From Sulfitobacter faviae (GTDB lineage Bacteria; Pseudomonadota; Alphaproteobacteria; Rhodobacterales; Rhodobacteraceae), in the NCBI RefSeq assembly GCF_029870955.1, contig NZ_PGFQ01000001.1:1-64000 (forward strand): a stretch of 64,000 nt of DNA. The letters run 5' to 3'. Both the position numbers and the translations under genes were made by a program. Positions 20,835 through 31,467 of the stretch are shown piece after piece. The notes under the pieces are model-generated. The model did not search any database, was not told the DNA's origin, and was given only the letters and a program-made list of their open reading frames with translations. Every line of letters begins with the position of its first letter. Within the stretch, counting starts at the first letter, position 1.

Positions 20835-22190
20835 ATGCCCACAGAAATTCTCATGCCCGCCCTTTCGCCCACGATGGAGGAAGGCACGCTCGCCAAGTGG
20901 CTGGTCAAAGAGGGTGACGAGGTCGCCTCGGGCGACATCCTCGCCGAGATCGAAACCGACAAGGCCACGATGGAGTTCGAAGCCGTCGACGAAGGCACCA
21001 TCGGCAAGATACTGATCGAAGAAGGCAGCGAAGGCGTGAAGGTAAACACGCCGATCGCCGTGCTGCTCGAAGAAGGCGAAAGCGCCGACGCCATCGACAG
21101 CGCCGCCCCGGCCAAAGAAGAGAAACCTCAGGCAGAGGAAACGCCCAAAGCAGCCGAGGCCGAAACGCCCGAAGCGGGCTATGGCCGCGGTGCGACGGAT
21201 GCGAATGACGCGCCGCCCAAGAGCGACGCCAAAGCCCCCGCCGCGCCCAAGGACGACAAGGGTGGGCGCATCTTCGCCTCCCCCCTCGCCCGCCGGATCG
21301 CTGCGGACAAGGGTCTCGACCTCGCCCAGATCGAAGGCAGCGGCCCGCGCGGTCGGATTGTCAAAGCCGATGTGGAAAGCGCCCAGCCGACGGCTGCCAA
21401 GGCTGACAGCCCCGCCGCCACCAAAGACGCCGCGCCGGTGACACAGCCTGCTCCTGCTGGCCCCTCCTCCGACGCCGTGCGCAAGATGTACGAGGACCGC
21501 GAGGTCGAAGAGGTCAAGCTCGACGGGATGCGCAAGACCATCGCCGCGCGCCTCACCGAGGCCAAGCAGACGGTCCCGCATTTCTACCTACGCCGCGACA
21601 TCCAGATCGACGCGCTGCTCTCGTTCCGGGCTGAGGTCAACAAGCAGCTCGAAGCCCGGGGCGTGAAGCTTTCGGTCAACGACTTCATCATCAAAGCCTG
21701 TGCGTTGGCGCTGCAATCGGTGCCCGATGCCAATGCGGTCTGGGCCGGGGATCGTATTCTGAAGCTCAAACCCTCGGACGTGGCCGTGGCCGTGGCCATC
21801 GAAGGCGGGCTCTTCACCCCGGTCCTTCAGGACGCCGACACCAAGTCGCTCTCGACCCTCTCGGCGCAGATGAAAGACCTCGCAACCCGCGCCCGCGACC
21901 GCAAGCTGGCACCGCATGAGTATCAGGGCGGCAGCTTCGCGATCTCCAACCTCGGCATGTTCGGGATCGACAATTTCGACGCGGTCATCAACCCGCCGCA
22001 TGGTGCGATCCTCGCCGTGGGGGCTGGTGTCAAAAAGCCGATCATCGGCAAGGACGGTGAGATCGCAGCGGCGACAGTCATGTCCGTGACCCTCTCGGTC
22101 GATCACCGCGTGATCGACGGGGCGCTCGGGGCCCAGCTGTTGAACGCGATTGTCGAGAACCTTGAAAATCCGATGATCATGCTGGCCTAA
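20835..22190 (+). CDS. pdhC: pyruvate dehydrogenase E2 component, dihydrolipoamide acetyltransferase
   Basis: E2 core of 451 residues. Lipoyl domain at 1-80, a linker rich in Ala/Pro/Lys, then the peripheral subunit-binding domain near 135-170 ([20 protein letters not shown]). The catalytic acetyltransferase domain occupies about 215-451, with [20 protein letters not shown] holding the HxxxD active site. It moves acetyl groups from lipoamide to CoA. The E3 gene is elsewhere (3811-5202). A bidirectional terminator follows at 22213. Confidence 0.97.
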   Translation: MPTEILMPALSPTMEEGTLAKWLVKEGDEVASGDILAEIETDKATMEFEAVDEGTIGKILIEEGSEGVKVNTPIAVLLEEGESADAIDSAAPAKEEKPQAEETPKAAEAETPEAGYGRGATDANDAPPKSDAKAPAAPKDDKGGRIFASPLARRIAADKGLDLAQIEGSGPRGRIVKADVESAQPTAAKADSPAATKDAAPVTQPAPAGPSSDAVRKMYEDREVEEVKLDGMRKTIAARLTEAKQTVPHFYLRRDIQIDALLSFRAEVNKQLEARGVKLSVNDFIIKACALALQSVPDANAVWAGDRILKLKPSDVAVAVAIEGGLFTPVLQDADTKSLSTLSAQMKDLATRARDRKLAPHEYQGGSFAISNLGMFGIDNFDAVINPPHGAILAVGAGVKKPIIGKDGEIAAATVMSVTLSVDHRVIDGALGAQLLNAIVENLENPMIMLA

Positions 22191-22212
22191 AGGCTGCACC
22201 TCACAAACGAAG

Positions 22213-22239
22213 AAAGCCGGGGCATGCCCCGGCTTTTTT
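22213..22239. terminator. bidirectional terminator between pdhC and cysE
   Basis: AAAGCCGGGG and CCCCGGCTTT form a 10-bp perfect stem around CATG, followed by more T. The pairing A-run lets it work for convergent cysE as well. Confidence 0.9.
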
Positions 22240-22261
22240 ATTGCGATACTGGCATCTGACC

Positions 22262-23074
22262 CTATTCGGCGTCTGGCCCGAAGAGATGGTTCATCGACAT
22301 TGACGGTTGATCACAGCCCGCCTCCCCAACGATCCGCGCGGGGATCCCGGCGACGGTTTTGCAGGCGGGCACAGGCTCCAGCACAACCGACCCCGCCGCG
22401 ATGCGGCTGCAATGGCCGATAGAGATATTGCCCAAAACCTTCGCGCCTGCACCGATCAACACGCCATTGCCGATCTTGGGGTGACGGTCCTCTTCCTCTT
22501 TGCCGGTGCCGCCAAGGGTCACCGAATGCAGCATTGAGACATTGTCACCCACTACCGCCGTCTCACCGATGACGATGGAATGCGCGTGGTCGATCATGAT
22601 GCCCTTGCCCATCTTGGCCGCCGGATGGATATCCAAGCCAAAAATCTCGCTCACCCGCATCTGGATGAAATAGGCCAGATCGCGCTTGCCCTTAGCATAG
22701 AGGTAGTGGCCCACACGGTAGGCCTGCACCGCCTGATAGCCTTTGAAATACAGAATCGGCTGCAACAGCCGGTGGCAGGCCGGGTCGCGGTCATAGATGG
22801 CCACGAGATCGGCACGCGCCGCGGCGACGAGATCGGGGTCTTCGGCATAGGCTTCTTCGACCATCTCGCGCACGACCATCATCGACATCTCGTTCGACGA
22901 AAGCTTGGCCGCGATGCGGTAGGAAAGCGCATTCTCGATAGATTTATGGTGCAGGATACAGGCATGCACAAAGCCGCCGATCAACGGCTCATCACGCACC
23001 GCATCCTCGGCTTCTTGCTGAATCTGGTCCCAGACCGGGTCCACTTTCGAGATATTTCTGCGTGTCTGCGCCAT
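22262..23074 (-). CDS. cysE: serine O-acetyltransferase
   Basis: Acetylates L-serine with acetyl-CoA, the first step of cysteine synthesis. I chose the start MAQTRRNISKVDPVWDQIQQ at 23074, with GGAG upstream; a longer in-frame extension to 23152 looks untranslated. Motifs include FFACILHHKS-like FVHACILHHKSIENALSYRI, then the left-handed beta-helix region DIHPAAKMGKGIMIDHAHSI and GNGVLIGAGAKVLGNISIGH. Length 270. It lies just downstream of the last GTA gene on the same strand. Confidence 0.95.
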   Translation of the reverse strand: MAQTRRNISKVDPVWDQIQQEAEDAVRDEPLIGGFVHACILHHKSIENALSYRIAAKLSSNEMSMMVVREMVEEAYAEDPDLVAAARADLVAIYDRDPACHRLLQPILYFKGYQAVQAYRVGHYLYAKGKRDLAYFIQMRVSEIFGLDIHPAAKMGKGIMIDHAHSIVIGETAVVGDNVSMLHSVTLGGTGKEEEDRHPKIGNGVLIGAGAKVLGNISIGHCSRIAAGSVVLEPVPACKTVAGIPARIVGEAGCDQPSMSMNHLFGPDAE

Positions 23075-23172
23075 GGCACGGGCTCCTTCACTCTGCCGTA
23101 AGGGTAGCTCATGCAATAGCGTAGGACCATTTGTAAATCCGCACATGCTCAAAATCGTGATAACGCGCGGGC

Positions 23173-26100
23173 CTATCCGGGGATGGTCAAACCTGTAGTC
23201 GGCCCCGCGCCATATGTGGCCGAGACCTGCGCCACCGTCACGTCAAACGCTCCGCTGACGCCATCAGCCGCCCGTGCCGCGGTGCTATAGGTCCACCGCG
23301 GCGTATCAAGCAGCACCTCCCGCCGCTGCTCGTTGCCTTCGAAAACGCGTAAGAGATAGCGTTCACTCTCCTCACCTAGCGGCACCTCCGGCCCCTCCCA
23401 AGCGTCGCCGTCGGTCCGCGTTCGGCGAATCCAGCTAAGGGTGATATCGCCACTGGCCCCAGCCTCGGCCCGCAGATGACAGGGGCTGTAGGGCCGCAGA
23501 CCATTCCCGTCAAAGGCATGAACCTGATGCAGGTAAGAGGGGTCATCCACCGGTCGCCGCGCAGGCCCGATGCGGTAATGCTGTGCCACGCGGCGCAGAT
23601 GCGGGCTCAGCTCGACCTGCTGTGGCGTGCCGTTCATCAGCACAAAGCGCGACCCGGCGGGCCAAACCTCGGGCATCAACCCATCGCTGCCCGCCTGCCC
23701 GCGCAAACGACCCGTCAGCCAATAGGTCATCGGGGCGACAAGCTGCGCCTCCTCAAACTGGAACAACTCCCAACGGTCCGCGCTCCCATCCCCAATGGCG
23801 GCAAGGTTCGCCCCATTCAAAAGCGCCTCTCTGCTAACGGACTGAAGGCTGCCGCTGGTTAATTTGACCTCCAGCACCGGCCCCGCGTCAATCAACCCTG
23901 GTCGTGCTGCGTGCAACGGCGTTTGGGTAACGCCCATGATCGACCGGTTCGCCACGATGGCGTTTAGCGCATAGTCCGAATCCACGGCAGAGCGATAGAC
24001 CGCGACGGACCCCGGCCAAGGGGTCGCCGTCACCGCCAGATGCGGCGCATGGGGCACCTCATCCCCACGCAAAAGCGGCAGGTCCATGAACTGCGGCAGA
24101 ACCGGCAGCGGGGGGACGAAGGGGCGCAGCGCTGCAAGCTCTTCTTCAAGCGGTGCGGGATCATAGACTTCGGGCTCGATCCGAACGGCGTCGATCAGCA
24201 GGGAACCGGCCTGTTCCACCCGGTCGACGCGGTAGTGCCCCGGCCCCTCCGCCCCATCGCCCGGCAGTTCGATCACATCCCCCGCCCCGACAGCCATCCC
24301 CGACGGCGGCAATGCCAGCCGCAGCATCTCACGCGCGACGCGCGCTTCGGTCAGCCAGCGTTCGGCCACCTGCCGCCCCTCACCTCGGGTCAAGGCCATG
24401 TTCAGCTCGGTCCCGGTGACCGCATGGGTCGCCTCATCCGCCAAAACCGCCTCTTCGGCAATCGGGTCAAAATCCGCATCGGCCTGAATGAACCGCAGCC
24501 GCACACGGCCCGAGACTTCGGCCTCCGCCTCACGCGACTGCTCGGTCACCCCGCTCAGATCGGGGTGAACCGCGAGGCGATCGGGGTCGAGGGGCAGCGC
24601 ATCTGCCCCGTCACGCATCCGAAACTGCAAGATCCCGTCGCGTTCAATCGCGTCAAACCCATAACGCAGCATCAGCGGTTGCAGCGCGGCACGTGCCTCG
24701 CCAACCTCGGCCACTGTGTAGCCGCGCACATAGCCGAACAGCGCGGAGGTATCGAAATGCGCCACACCCGCCCGTCGGCAAATCTCCCCCACGACCGAGG
24801 CCAGCGACCGCGCCGAGGCCCGCCCGTTCAGCCAGTGGCCACGGCTGTAATTCTCTCCATCGCTCCAGAGATCGACATTATTGGGGAAAAAGGGAAAAGG
24901 CCGCGTGTCCCATGCCCAGACAAAAGCACGTGTCATATCCAGCATCGGCGCGCCATATTCTTCCGAGATCGGATTATGCGCCGGATCGCGCCAGTAGTCC
25001 GAGATCGCCCGCAGATATTGCATCTGCATCAGATCGTCCCGTGCGCCAGTGGAATAATGCGGCAAGGCGCTTTCCGAGCTCTTCAGATCGAGAAACTTGT
25101 TGGGCTGGTTCGCCCCTTTGTCGATGGCCGCGCAGCCGTATTCCGTGAACCAGATCGGTTTCGACATCGGCTGCCATTCCGTTGGAGCGGCTTGCCGCTG
25201 CCCGCCGATACGGGGGTGGTGCGGGCTCTCCCACCATTGGCGCAGGTCTTTGTAGCGGTACACCCAAGGCTCATCATGCGCGCCATCGGTGATCGGCGTG
25301 CGGATCTGCGCGTCGCGGGCCTCGGGCGAATGGTAGTACCAGTCATAGCCCTCGCCGCCTTCGATGTTGGATTTCAGATAGCCGACATCGTAGATCGCGG
25401 GCCAGTTCTCGCCGTCCAGATGCCCTTCCTCATCGCGCCAATCGGACAGCGGCATGTAGTTGTCGATCCCGATGAAATCGATCTGCGGATCGGCCCATAG
25501 CGGATCAAGGTGAAAGAAGACATCGCCGCTGCCATCCTGCGGGTGATAGCCGAAATACTCAGACCAATCAGCGGCATAGCTGATCTTAACCTCCGGCCCC
25601 AACAAGGCGCGCACTTCTCCGGCCAAGGCCCGCAGCGCGGGCACCGCGGGAAAGCTGTTGCCCGCCGCGCGTGTCTGCGTCAGCCCCCGCATTTCCGAGG
25701 AGATGCAAAACGCCTCGACCCCGCCCGCCGCGGCGCAAAGCGCGGCGTAATGCAAGATGAAGCGCGATAGGGTCCATTCCTCGGGGCCGTTGTAGACGAC
25801 CGAGCCGTCGCCCACCGCGAAATCCGCAGCCGTGACGGTTCCGAAAAACGCCGCCACCTCAGCTTCTGCCGCCGCCGTACCATCCGGGCTGCCCGGCCGC
25901 CCCGGGGCCACCGAAAGCGTGATCCGCCCGCGCCACGGTAGGCGGGGCTGGTCCTCGGCATCGCTATAGGGGTCCGGCAGCCCGTTGCCTTCGGTCTGAT
26001 CCATCAAGATGAAGGGATAGAACATCACCGCCTTACCCGCCGCCTTCAGCGCTTGGATGGCCTCGACCACCGCGGCATCGGCGGGCGTGCCGCCGTAGAT

Positions 26101-27101
26101 CGGACGCGCGTCTTGCTGGGTGATCACCTCTGCCGTGCCACGCGTCACGCCAGAGACTCGCCAAGGCATGTTCTCGCCGTCAATATCCGGGTCTTCGACC
26201 TTGGGCCGCAGGCGACAGTCACCGCAGCGCAGATCGCTGCCAAACCACGACACGACGAGAGAGGCCGCTTCCAACCGTGGCAATTCCTCGGTCAGGCTTT
26301 CCAAGGAAACCGCAAAATCGGTCTTGGCGGCGGGCGAGTTCACATTGGCGCTCCACCGGCTGCCGGGGCCGTCGGTGTAATGCACCGGGGTCGTCGCCAG
26401 CGCGTATTCCCCGTGCCGGGGATCAAGGCGACCCCCTGAACCCCATAGGCGGGGGCGTGCTCCCAGCCCGGCGCTTGCGGCTGTTCGGGGCGCATCACCT
26501 CGAAAGAGAACTGCGGCACCCGGTTGCCAAATTGCGCAAGCGGGAGGTCTTCCATCACCACATAGGCCGTGCCGCGATAGGCGGGCACCCGGTCCGCGCC
26601 CTCGATCGCGGCGATGGTCGGGTCGGGCTGCTGGTCCGCCGCGCCTCGGTAAACGCGCATGTTCAGATCGTCCGGGGCAATCTCCTCCCCATCCGCCCAG
26701 ATGCGCCCAACGCTGGTGATCTCCCCTTCGCAGAGCGCGATGGCAAGGCTGACGGTATAGCTGTACTCGGACGTCTTCGGCCTTGGCGGGCCACCCTTGC
26801 CGCCGCCACTGACTTCGGTGACCTCTTGGAACCGCGACGCCCAGATGACATGCCCCGCCAGTCGCATCCGCCCGTAAAGCTGCGGGATCGCCGCCCCCTC
26901 GCCCGAGCCTGTCAGGCGAAAGCGATCCACCTTACCGGTCTCGACCGCCTCTCCGCCTTGGCCCAGCAAGCGTTGATCCACCAATCGCCCAAGGCTCGCC
27001 CCCACCGCGCGGCCCACCGCGACCGAAGACAGCCCCGCCAGCGTGCCCCCGATGGAGCCGCCAACCGCCGCCCCTGCTGCCGAAAGAACAATCGTCGCCA
27101 T
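23173..27101 (-). CDS. GTA gp15, baseplate 'megatron' (host specificity) protein (one frameshift)
   Basis: Largest GTA protein, about 1,310 residues, placed at the tail tip in the R. capsulatus particle. The N-terminal 240 residues begin MATIVLSAAGAAVGGSIGGT (helical, small-residue rich) and continue to a break near 26400. The rest has the glycoside-hydrolase-like TIM barrel (IDFIGIDNYMPLSDWRDEEG, KPIWFTEYGCAAIDKGANQP) and a phage-tail C-terminal half. The ATG overlaps the gp14 stop by one base. Total length is 3n+2, so one lost base explains the split; I do not read it as decay. Confidence 0.92.
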
Positions 27102-27547
27102 CAGGAGGCCTCCTCAGGAAATACAAATCGCGCCACGATGCGCCGCTGCCATGGCGGGCTGAGCGGGCTTTCCACCACCCCGTGCCGCGCATAGGCGTGA
27201 ATGAAACTGGCGCTGGCCCCGACGCGCGCCTGCAGTCCAAGGTGCTTTGCCACCGCACCCTGCCGCATCCGGAAAAGCAGCACGTCACCGGGGGCAGCAT
27301 CACCGCTGTCTTTCACCGCCATATGCCGTAGCGCCGCCGCCCAGAGCCGCTCCTCCCCCTGCGGCTCGGACCAATCCATCGAATAGGGTGGCACCGCCTC
27401 AGGGTCCGCGCCCAGCAACTCCTGCCAAAGCCCCCGGATCAGCCCCAGACAATCGCAGCCCGCCCCCTTTGTCGCGGCCTGATGCACATAGGGCGTGCCA
27501 ATCCATTCGCGGGCGGCCTGCACCAAACGCTCTCCCGCAGCACTCAT
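27101..27547 (-). CDS. GTA gp14, NlpC/P60 cell-wall peptidase
   Basis: Peptidase of 148 residues at the tail tip, thought to cut peptidoglycan during DNA entry. Start MSAAGERLVQAAREWIGTPY at 27547. The catalytic Cys lies in KGAGCDCLGLIRGLW and the His in AVAKHLGLQARVG, as in NlpC/P60 enzymes. It overlaps gp13 at its start and gp15 at its stop by a few bases, which points to coupled translation. Confidence 0.9.
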   Translation of the reverse strand: MSAAGERLVQAAREWIGTPYVHQAATKGAGCDCLGLIRGLWQELLGADPEAVPPYSMDWSEPQGEERLWAAALRHMAVKDSGDAAPGDVLLFRMRQGAVAKHLGLQARVGASASFIHAYARHGVVESPLSPPWQRRIVARFVFPEEAS

Positions 27548-28429
27548 CGGCGCGACCCGCCGCCGTTCACACCGTCCGACCGGGGCACCGCCATCATCCA
27601 ATCCTCCCCCGGCAAATCGGGAAAGCCGCGAAAGTTCAGCAGGTTGTTGAACTTCAGCCGACAGGTCTCCATCCGCTTGTCGCAGCCTGCGGTAAGCCGG
27701 ACACGGGTGCCCGACGCCACCGCCCCGCGGATCGGTTGCCAAAGCTCGATCACGCGCTGCCCGTCCTCATGGTAGTCACGTTTTACCATGCCCCAGAGTC
27801 CCGCCGCGGGCCCCTCCAGCACATCGAGCCGCCCCCGGGCGAACCAACCTTCCTCGTAGCCCGGGAACGCGGTCCAACGGAAATACTGCGCCTCCGCCAC
27901 CGTCTCGACCACACGCGTCTCAGCATAGCCGGGCGCGGTGAGATCGAACCGGCAATCACCATCCCCCAACACCGCCGAGCAGGGCTTTTGATAGACGCGC
28001 CCCATGGGCCGGTTGAGCGGTTCCGTCAGCCCCCGCAACTCGGCGCGAAAGCTGCCCCCGCGCGGTGCAGATCACCGATTGAGCCGTGAAATTGCAGCCG
28101 CCGCTGCGCGGGTTTGCCCAGTTCACCAGCCACGCCTGCACCTCGGCCCCATCAAAGCGCCCCTGCTCGATCTCACCCTCGCGGATCGCATCATCGCTGA
28201 GCGCGCCAAGCGCCTCTGTGTTATCAACCGCCAGCCCGCTGGTTTGTGCCAGCGCCCGCGCGCTCAGCCCGGTATCGGCGCGAAAAGTGACCCCGTCGAA
28301 CATCAGCGGCATGTCGTGATCGGTAAAGGCAAATATCGCCCCATCCGCGCGCGTCACCTGCCAGCAATGGCAGAGTGTCGTCACACCCTGCGCGATATGG
28401 GCTCCAAAGCCCCTGTCCAGCCCCGCCAT
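27544..28429 (-). CDS. GTA gp13, tail hub protein (DUF2163; frameshifted)
   Basis: Hub protein of the RcGTA-type baseplate, about 295 residues. The N-terminal half reads MAGLDRGFGAHIAQGVTTLC and FTDHDMPLMFDGVTFRADTG. The C-terminal half contains several conserved Cys (KPCSAVLGDGDCRFDL, GCDKRMETC); related hubs bind an iron-sulfur cluster, so this one probably does too. The frame breaks near 28040, where the gene length is 3n+1, so two bases may be missing. Confidence 0.88.
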
Positions 28430-29060
28430 CAGACCCGCACCTCGATCACCGGCACGTCGGGCACCTGTCCGGCCTGAAAACTCTCGACCGAGACCAGAAT
28501 GCGGTCGGTGTCAAATCGCACCGGCACGTCGAACTCGAAGCCCGCAAAAATCTCGATTTCAGGGTCAGGCGGATGGGCAAAGGTGACAATCCCGCTCTCT
28601 GCGTCGACCTCATATTCGACGCCCTCGCGCAGCTCATCCTGCTCAAGCCCCACGCGCACGGTCCCCGCGACCGGTTTGGTGATCGGACGGCGATAAGACT
28701 GCGCGCCCGAGCGGTAGGTCTTGGTCAGTTGAAACGCCGCCCGAACCCCATCCCCATAGCCGATGCTCTGGTCGTCGAAAGCCACCGGAAGCGCCATTTT
28801 GCCCGACTTATAATCAGCCCAATCCTTCCAGCGAAACCCGTACATCTGCCCCATGCGCGCCTCGAAAAAGGCAATCAGCACCTGCAGATCATCGATCGAG
28901 CGCATCCCCAGCCCGGCATCATAGACCCGCCGCGAATGGGCCCAGGGCGTGTTACGCTCCTCATGACCGTTGGCCAAGCTGACCACATCTGTCTGCCGTT
29001 GCGGCCCCCGACAGAGCCAAAGCTCAGCGACGGGGGAAATCTGACCTCGTGAAACTGCAT
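28429..29060 (-). CDS. GTA gp12, distal tail protein (DUF2460; one frameshift)
   Basis: About 210 residues. It starts MQFHEVRFPPSLSFGSVGG at 29060, breaks near 29005 and continues VVSLANGHEERNTPWAHSRR to the stop. The family forms the distal ring that joins tail tube and hub in RcGTA-type particles. The length is 3n+2. The stop shares a base with the gp13 start. Confidence 0.9.
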
Positions 29061-29087
29061 GATCTGCTCCTTTATCCGCCGCGCGGC

Positions 29088-29747
29088 CTATCGGTTGCGG
29101 TTGCCGGTGCTGAGGGCACGGCTCAACTGTGCGGCGATCTGGCTTTGGCTGCGTTGAAACCCCTGCACATCGGGAGTGGTGATGTTCATCACGATGGTCG
29201 TCGCGCCGCCGCCGCTACCGCGCACGCCCAGCTTGCCATCCGCCCCCCGCGCCAAGGGCATGATCGCCTCCGGCCCGGCCTCACCCATCAGCCCCGTGCC
29301 GCCGCGCATGGGAAAGGCGGTCGCCGAGGTAACCACCCCGCCCTGCGCGAAAGGCATGACCTTACCTTGCGAGAAAGGCGCGCCATCGGCGAAGGGCAAT
29401 ATCCCCTCTACGATGCTGCCCACGCCCTCGCTGATCAGCCCGCCGAAATGGTCCGTCACCGGGCGCATCGCGGCATTGTAAGTCGTGCGGATCATCGACT
29501 GCGCCAAGTCGCTTAGCGCGTCCGAGAGTTTGGCCCCGTCAAAGACCACCCCATCAAAGGCCCGCCGCAACCCACGGCTCAGCCCTTTCTCAAGGGTCGC
29601 CACGTCTTTGCCCGTCGCGGCAAGCGCGCCGCGCATCCGCCGCAGCTCACCGTCGAACCCGGCCACCAAACCGCTGGTCTGCGCCAGTGTCTCATTCAGC
29701 CCCTCGGCGCGGCTCTCAAGGTCATCGAAATCGTCAAAGTCAGCCAT
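29088..29747 (-). CDS. GTA gp11, tail tape-measure protein
   Basis: Only 219 residues, short for a tape measure, in keeping with the short tails of GTA particles. Start MADFDDFDDLESRAEGLNET at 29747. The N-terminal 75 residues are helical; a Gly-rich, membrane-compatible middle (GEGVGSIVEGIL-type) and a C-terminal GPEAIMPLARGADGKLGVRG follow. The tail-length role is inferred from family and position. It overlaps the gp10.1 stop by 8 bp. Confidence 0.85.
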   Translation of the reverse strand: MADFDDFDDLESRAEGLNETLAQTSGLVAGFDGELRRMRGALAATGKDVATLEKGLSRGLRRAFDGVVFDGAKLSDALSDLAQSMIRTTYNAAMRPVTDHFGGLISEGVGSIVEGILPFADGAPFSQGKVMPFAQGGVVTSATAFPMRGGTGLMGEAGPEAIMPLARGADGKLGVRGSGGGATTIVMNITTPDVQGFQRSQSQIAAQLSRALSTGNRNR

Positions 29748-29951
29748 CACCGGCCCCTTTCGTCTCATCTGGATAGGCCGCCATCAGCGCGGCGAGACCG
29801 TCGCTCAGCAGTGGCGCGGGCCAGACTTCGGCCCCAGCATCAACTGTAACTCCGCCGGCGTCAGCGCCCAGAATTGATCCGGCAGCAGCCCCAATCGTGA
29901 CAGCCCCACCCGCAGCAACGCGGGCCAGTCAAAGCCGCTTGCCGCGTTCAC
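29740..29951 (-). CDS. GTA gp10.1, small tail assembly protein (DUF2376; one frameshift)
   Basis: About 70 residues, too short for routine calling because the frame breaks near 29815. GTG start at 29951: VNAASGFDWPALLRVGLSRL, then LGLLPDQFWALTPAELQLML. After adding one base the protein ends SDGLAALMAAYPDETKGAGD, and its TGA overlaps the gp11 ATG. Position and size match rcc01693-like tail assembly chaperones. It overlaps gp10 by 4 bp. Confidence 0.8.
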
Positions 29952-30268
29952 GCCTGCACCGTAAAGGCCCGCGCCAGCAATTCAGCCGCGGCCCGCGCCG
30001 CCGCCATCGGCCCGCCCTCGATCTGCGCGTGCTCAAGCGTTGCGGCATCCATCTCCGCCCCACCTCCGCGCAGCCCGGCCAGCAACAGGGCCAAGACATC
30101 GCGGCTCGAAAAACGATTGCTTTCAAACCGCTCTACCAGGGCCACAAGGCTGTCGGCCTGCAACCCCGCCTCCAACTCGGCCAAGGCCCCAAGGGTCAGC
30201 CGTGCCTCATGACGTTCACCATCAATCACGAGGCTCACCTCGCCGCGCCACGGGTTCGCCATGCTCAC
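29948..30268 (-). CDS. GTA gp10, tail assembly chaperone-like protein
   Basis: About 105 residues: ANPWRGEVSLVIDGERHEAR, LTLGALAELEAGL and a helical C-terminal half ending AAAELLARAFTVQA. A GTG at 30268 overlaps the gp9 stop as GTGA; an ATG at 30262 is the alternative. Position next to the tail-tube gene matches the gp10 family, thought to assist tail assembly. Confidence 0.85.
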   Translation of the reverse strand: MSMANPWRGEVSLVIDGERHEARLTLGALAELEAGLQADSLVALVERFESNRFSSRDVLALLLAGLRGGGAEMDAATLEHAQIEGGPMAAARAAAELLARAFTVQA

Positions 30269-30687
30269 ACCACCACATCGGGCGTAAAGATCAGCTCCCC
30301 CGCCGATTGCAGACTAAGCTCAAAGGTGGCCTCCCCATTCAGCGACCCCGCGTATTCCAAAGCGGAGACCTGAAACGGCCCCTGCACCACGCCGAAATCC
30401 GGAATGATCACCTGAAAATCCGGCGTCAGCCCGTTGAAAAACAACTGCCGCGCCCGTTCATCGGTGCCCGCATCGCGGAACACCCCCGACCCGCTGATCG
30501 CGGCTGAGCGGACACCGGCACCCGCCAGCAACTCCCGCCAACCGCCGCTTGAATCGAGCGAGGTCACATCCACCGTTTCGGCGTTGAAACTCACCCGTTT
30601 GGCCCTGAGCCCGGCGATCGTCTCGAACTGCCCATCGCTGGTCATATCCACTTTGACCAAAAGGTCCTTGCCCGCTTGAACTGCCAT
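30265..30687 (-). CDS. GTA gp9, major tail (tube) protein
   Basis: Tail-tube protein of about 140 residues: MAVQAGKDLLVKVDMTSDGQ, TVDVTSLDSSGGWRELLAGA and SAAISGSGVFRDAGTDERAR. These match the phage major tail protein TP901-1 type. It forms the tube between connector and baseplate. The frame is intact. Confidence 0.9.
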   Translation of the reverse strand: MAVQAGKDLLVKVDMTSDGQFETIAGLRAKRVSFNAETVDVTSLDSSGGWRELLAGAGVRSAAISGSGVFRDAGTDERARQLFFNGLTPDFQVIIPDFGVVQGPFQVSALEYAGSLNGEATFELSLQSAGELIFTPDVVV

Positions 30688-30722
30688 CACTGTCTCCTCG
30701 CACCAATCTGAAATCTAAAGTC

Positions 30723-31132
30723 TTATGCGTCCGCGACCCGGGCGCGGAATTGCAGGTCGATCCGTCGGGCAGAGGCCCCATCGATCCGCCGCGCCGTCGC
30801 TTTGAGAAAGGCCATATCCACCACGCGCCCCCGGCTGAGCGCCGGCACCGCCCCATGCAGCAGGTCTGAGATCACCGCCGCGCAGCCCTTCGCCGTGCTG
30901 AACCCCGGCGCGCTGGTGACCACCGACAGGGTCAGCCGATGCTCCGCCCCTGCACCTTCGGGATCCGACAGATCCTTCGCCACCTCCTGGCCCAAGAGCA
31001 CATAGGTCTCTGGCAGGCTCCCCCTGGCACCGCGTCATAGACCGCGTCACCGATCAGCGCGGTGAGCCCCGGATCGCTCTGCAACAGGTCATAAACCGCC
31101 GCCTGCAATGCCCCTGAAAGCGCATAGGTCAT
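30723..31132 (-). CDS. GTA gp8, tail terminator (DUF3168; one frameshift)
   Basis: About 136 residues, thought to cap the tail tube at the head. Start MTYALSGALQAAVYDLLQSD at 31132, overlapping gp7 by 4 bp. The frame breaks near 31020 (GGSLPETYVLLGQEVAKDLSD after repair), then LTLSVVTSAPGFSTAKGCAA leads to the stop. Length 3n+2. Confidence 0.85.
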
Positions 31133-31467
31133 ACCGCCACCTCCTCATCGGCAAAGCAGATCAGATACCGCCCGCCCGCATCGCTTTCGGCCACCGCCCG
31201 GATTACGAAGACCCGCGTGCCCTCGCGAAACCGCTGCTCGGGGGTTGGTCGCTGCGGGGCACCTTCCGGCGTCGCACGCACTGTGATCTTGACCCCCATC
31301 CGGCTGACGGCCACCCCGCCCTGCGCAGTCTCCCGCCCCGTCCGCGCGCGCACCTCGGCCCAGAGGGTGCCCACGGGCTGCCAGACCTCGTGATGCCCTC
31401 CCGCGCCATCACTCACCCGCTGCGCCGCTTCCAATACAAGGGGCCGGTTCAACTGCGGGCGGCTCAT
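31129..31467 (-). CDS. GTA gp7, head-tail stopper
   Basis: 112 residues: MSRPQLNRPLVLEAAQRVSD, HHEVWQPVGTLWAEVRARTG and GTRVFVIRAVAESDAGGRYL. This is the SPP1 gp16-like head-tail joining fold, placed between gp6 and gp8. ATG at 31467 overlaps gp6. Confidence 0.87.
   Translation of the reverse strand: MSRPQLNRPLVLEAAQRVSDGAGGHHEVWQPVGTLWAEVRARTGRETAQGGVAVSRMGVKITVRATPEGAPQRPTPEQRFREGTRVFVIRAVAESDAGGRYLICFADEEVAV

Noticed and set aside
22262..23152. Longer CysE starting at 23152
   Set aside because: The extra 26 residues are unlike the family, and a ribosome site precedes the internal ATG at 23074.
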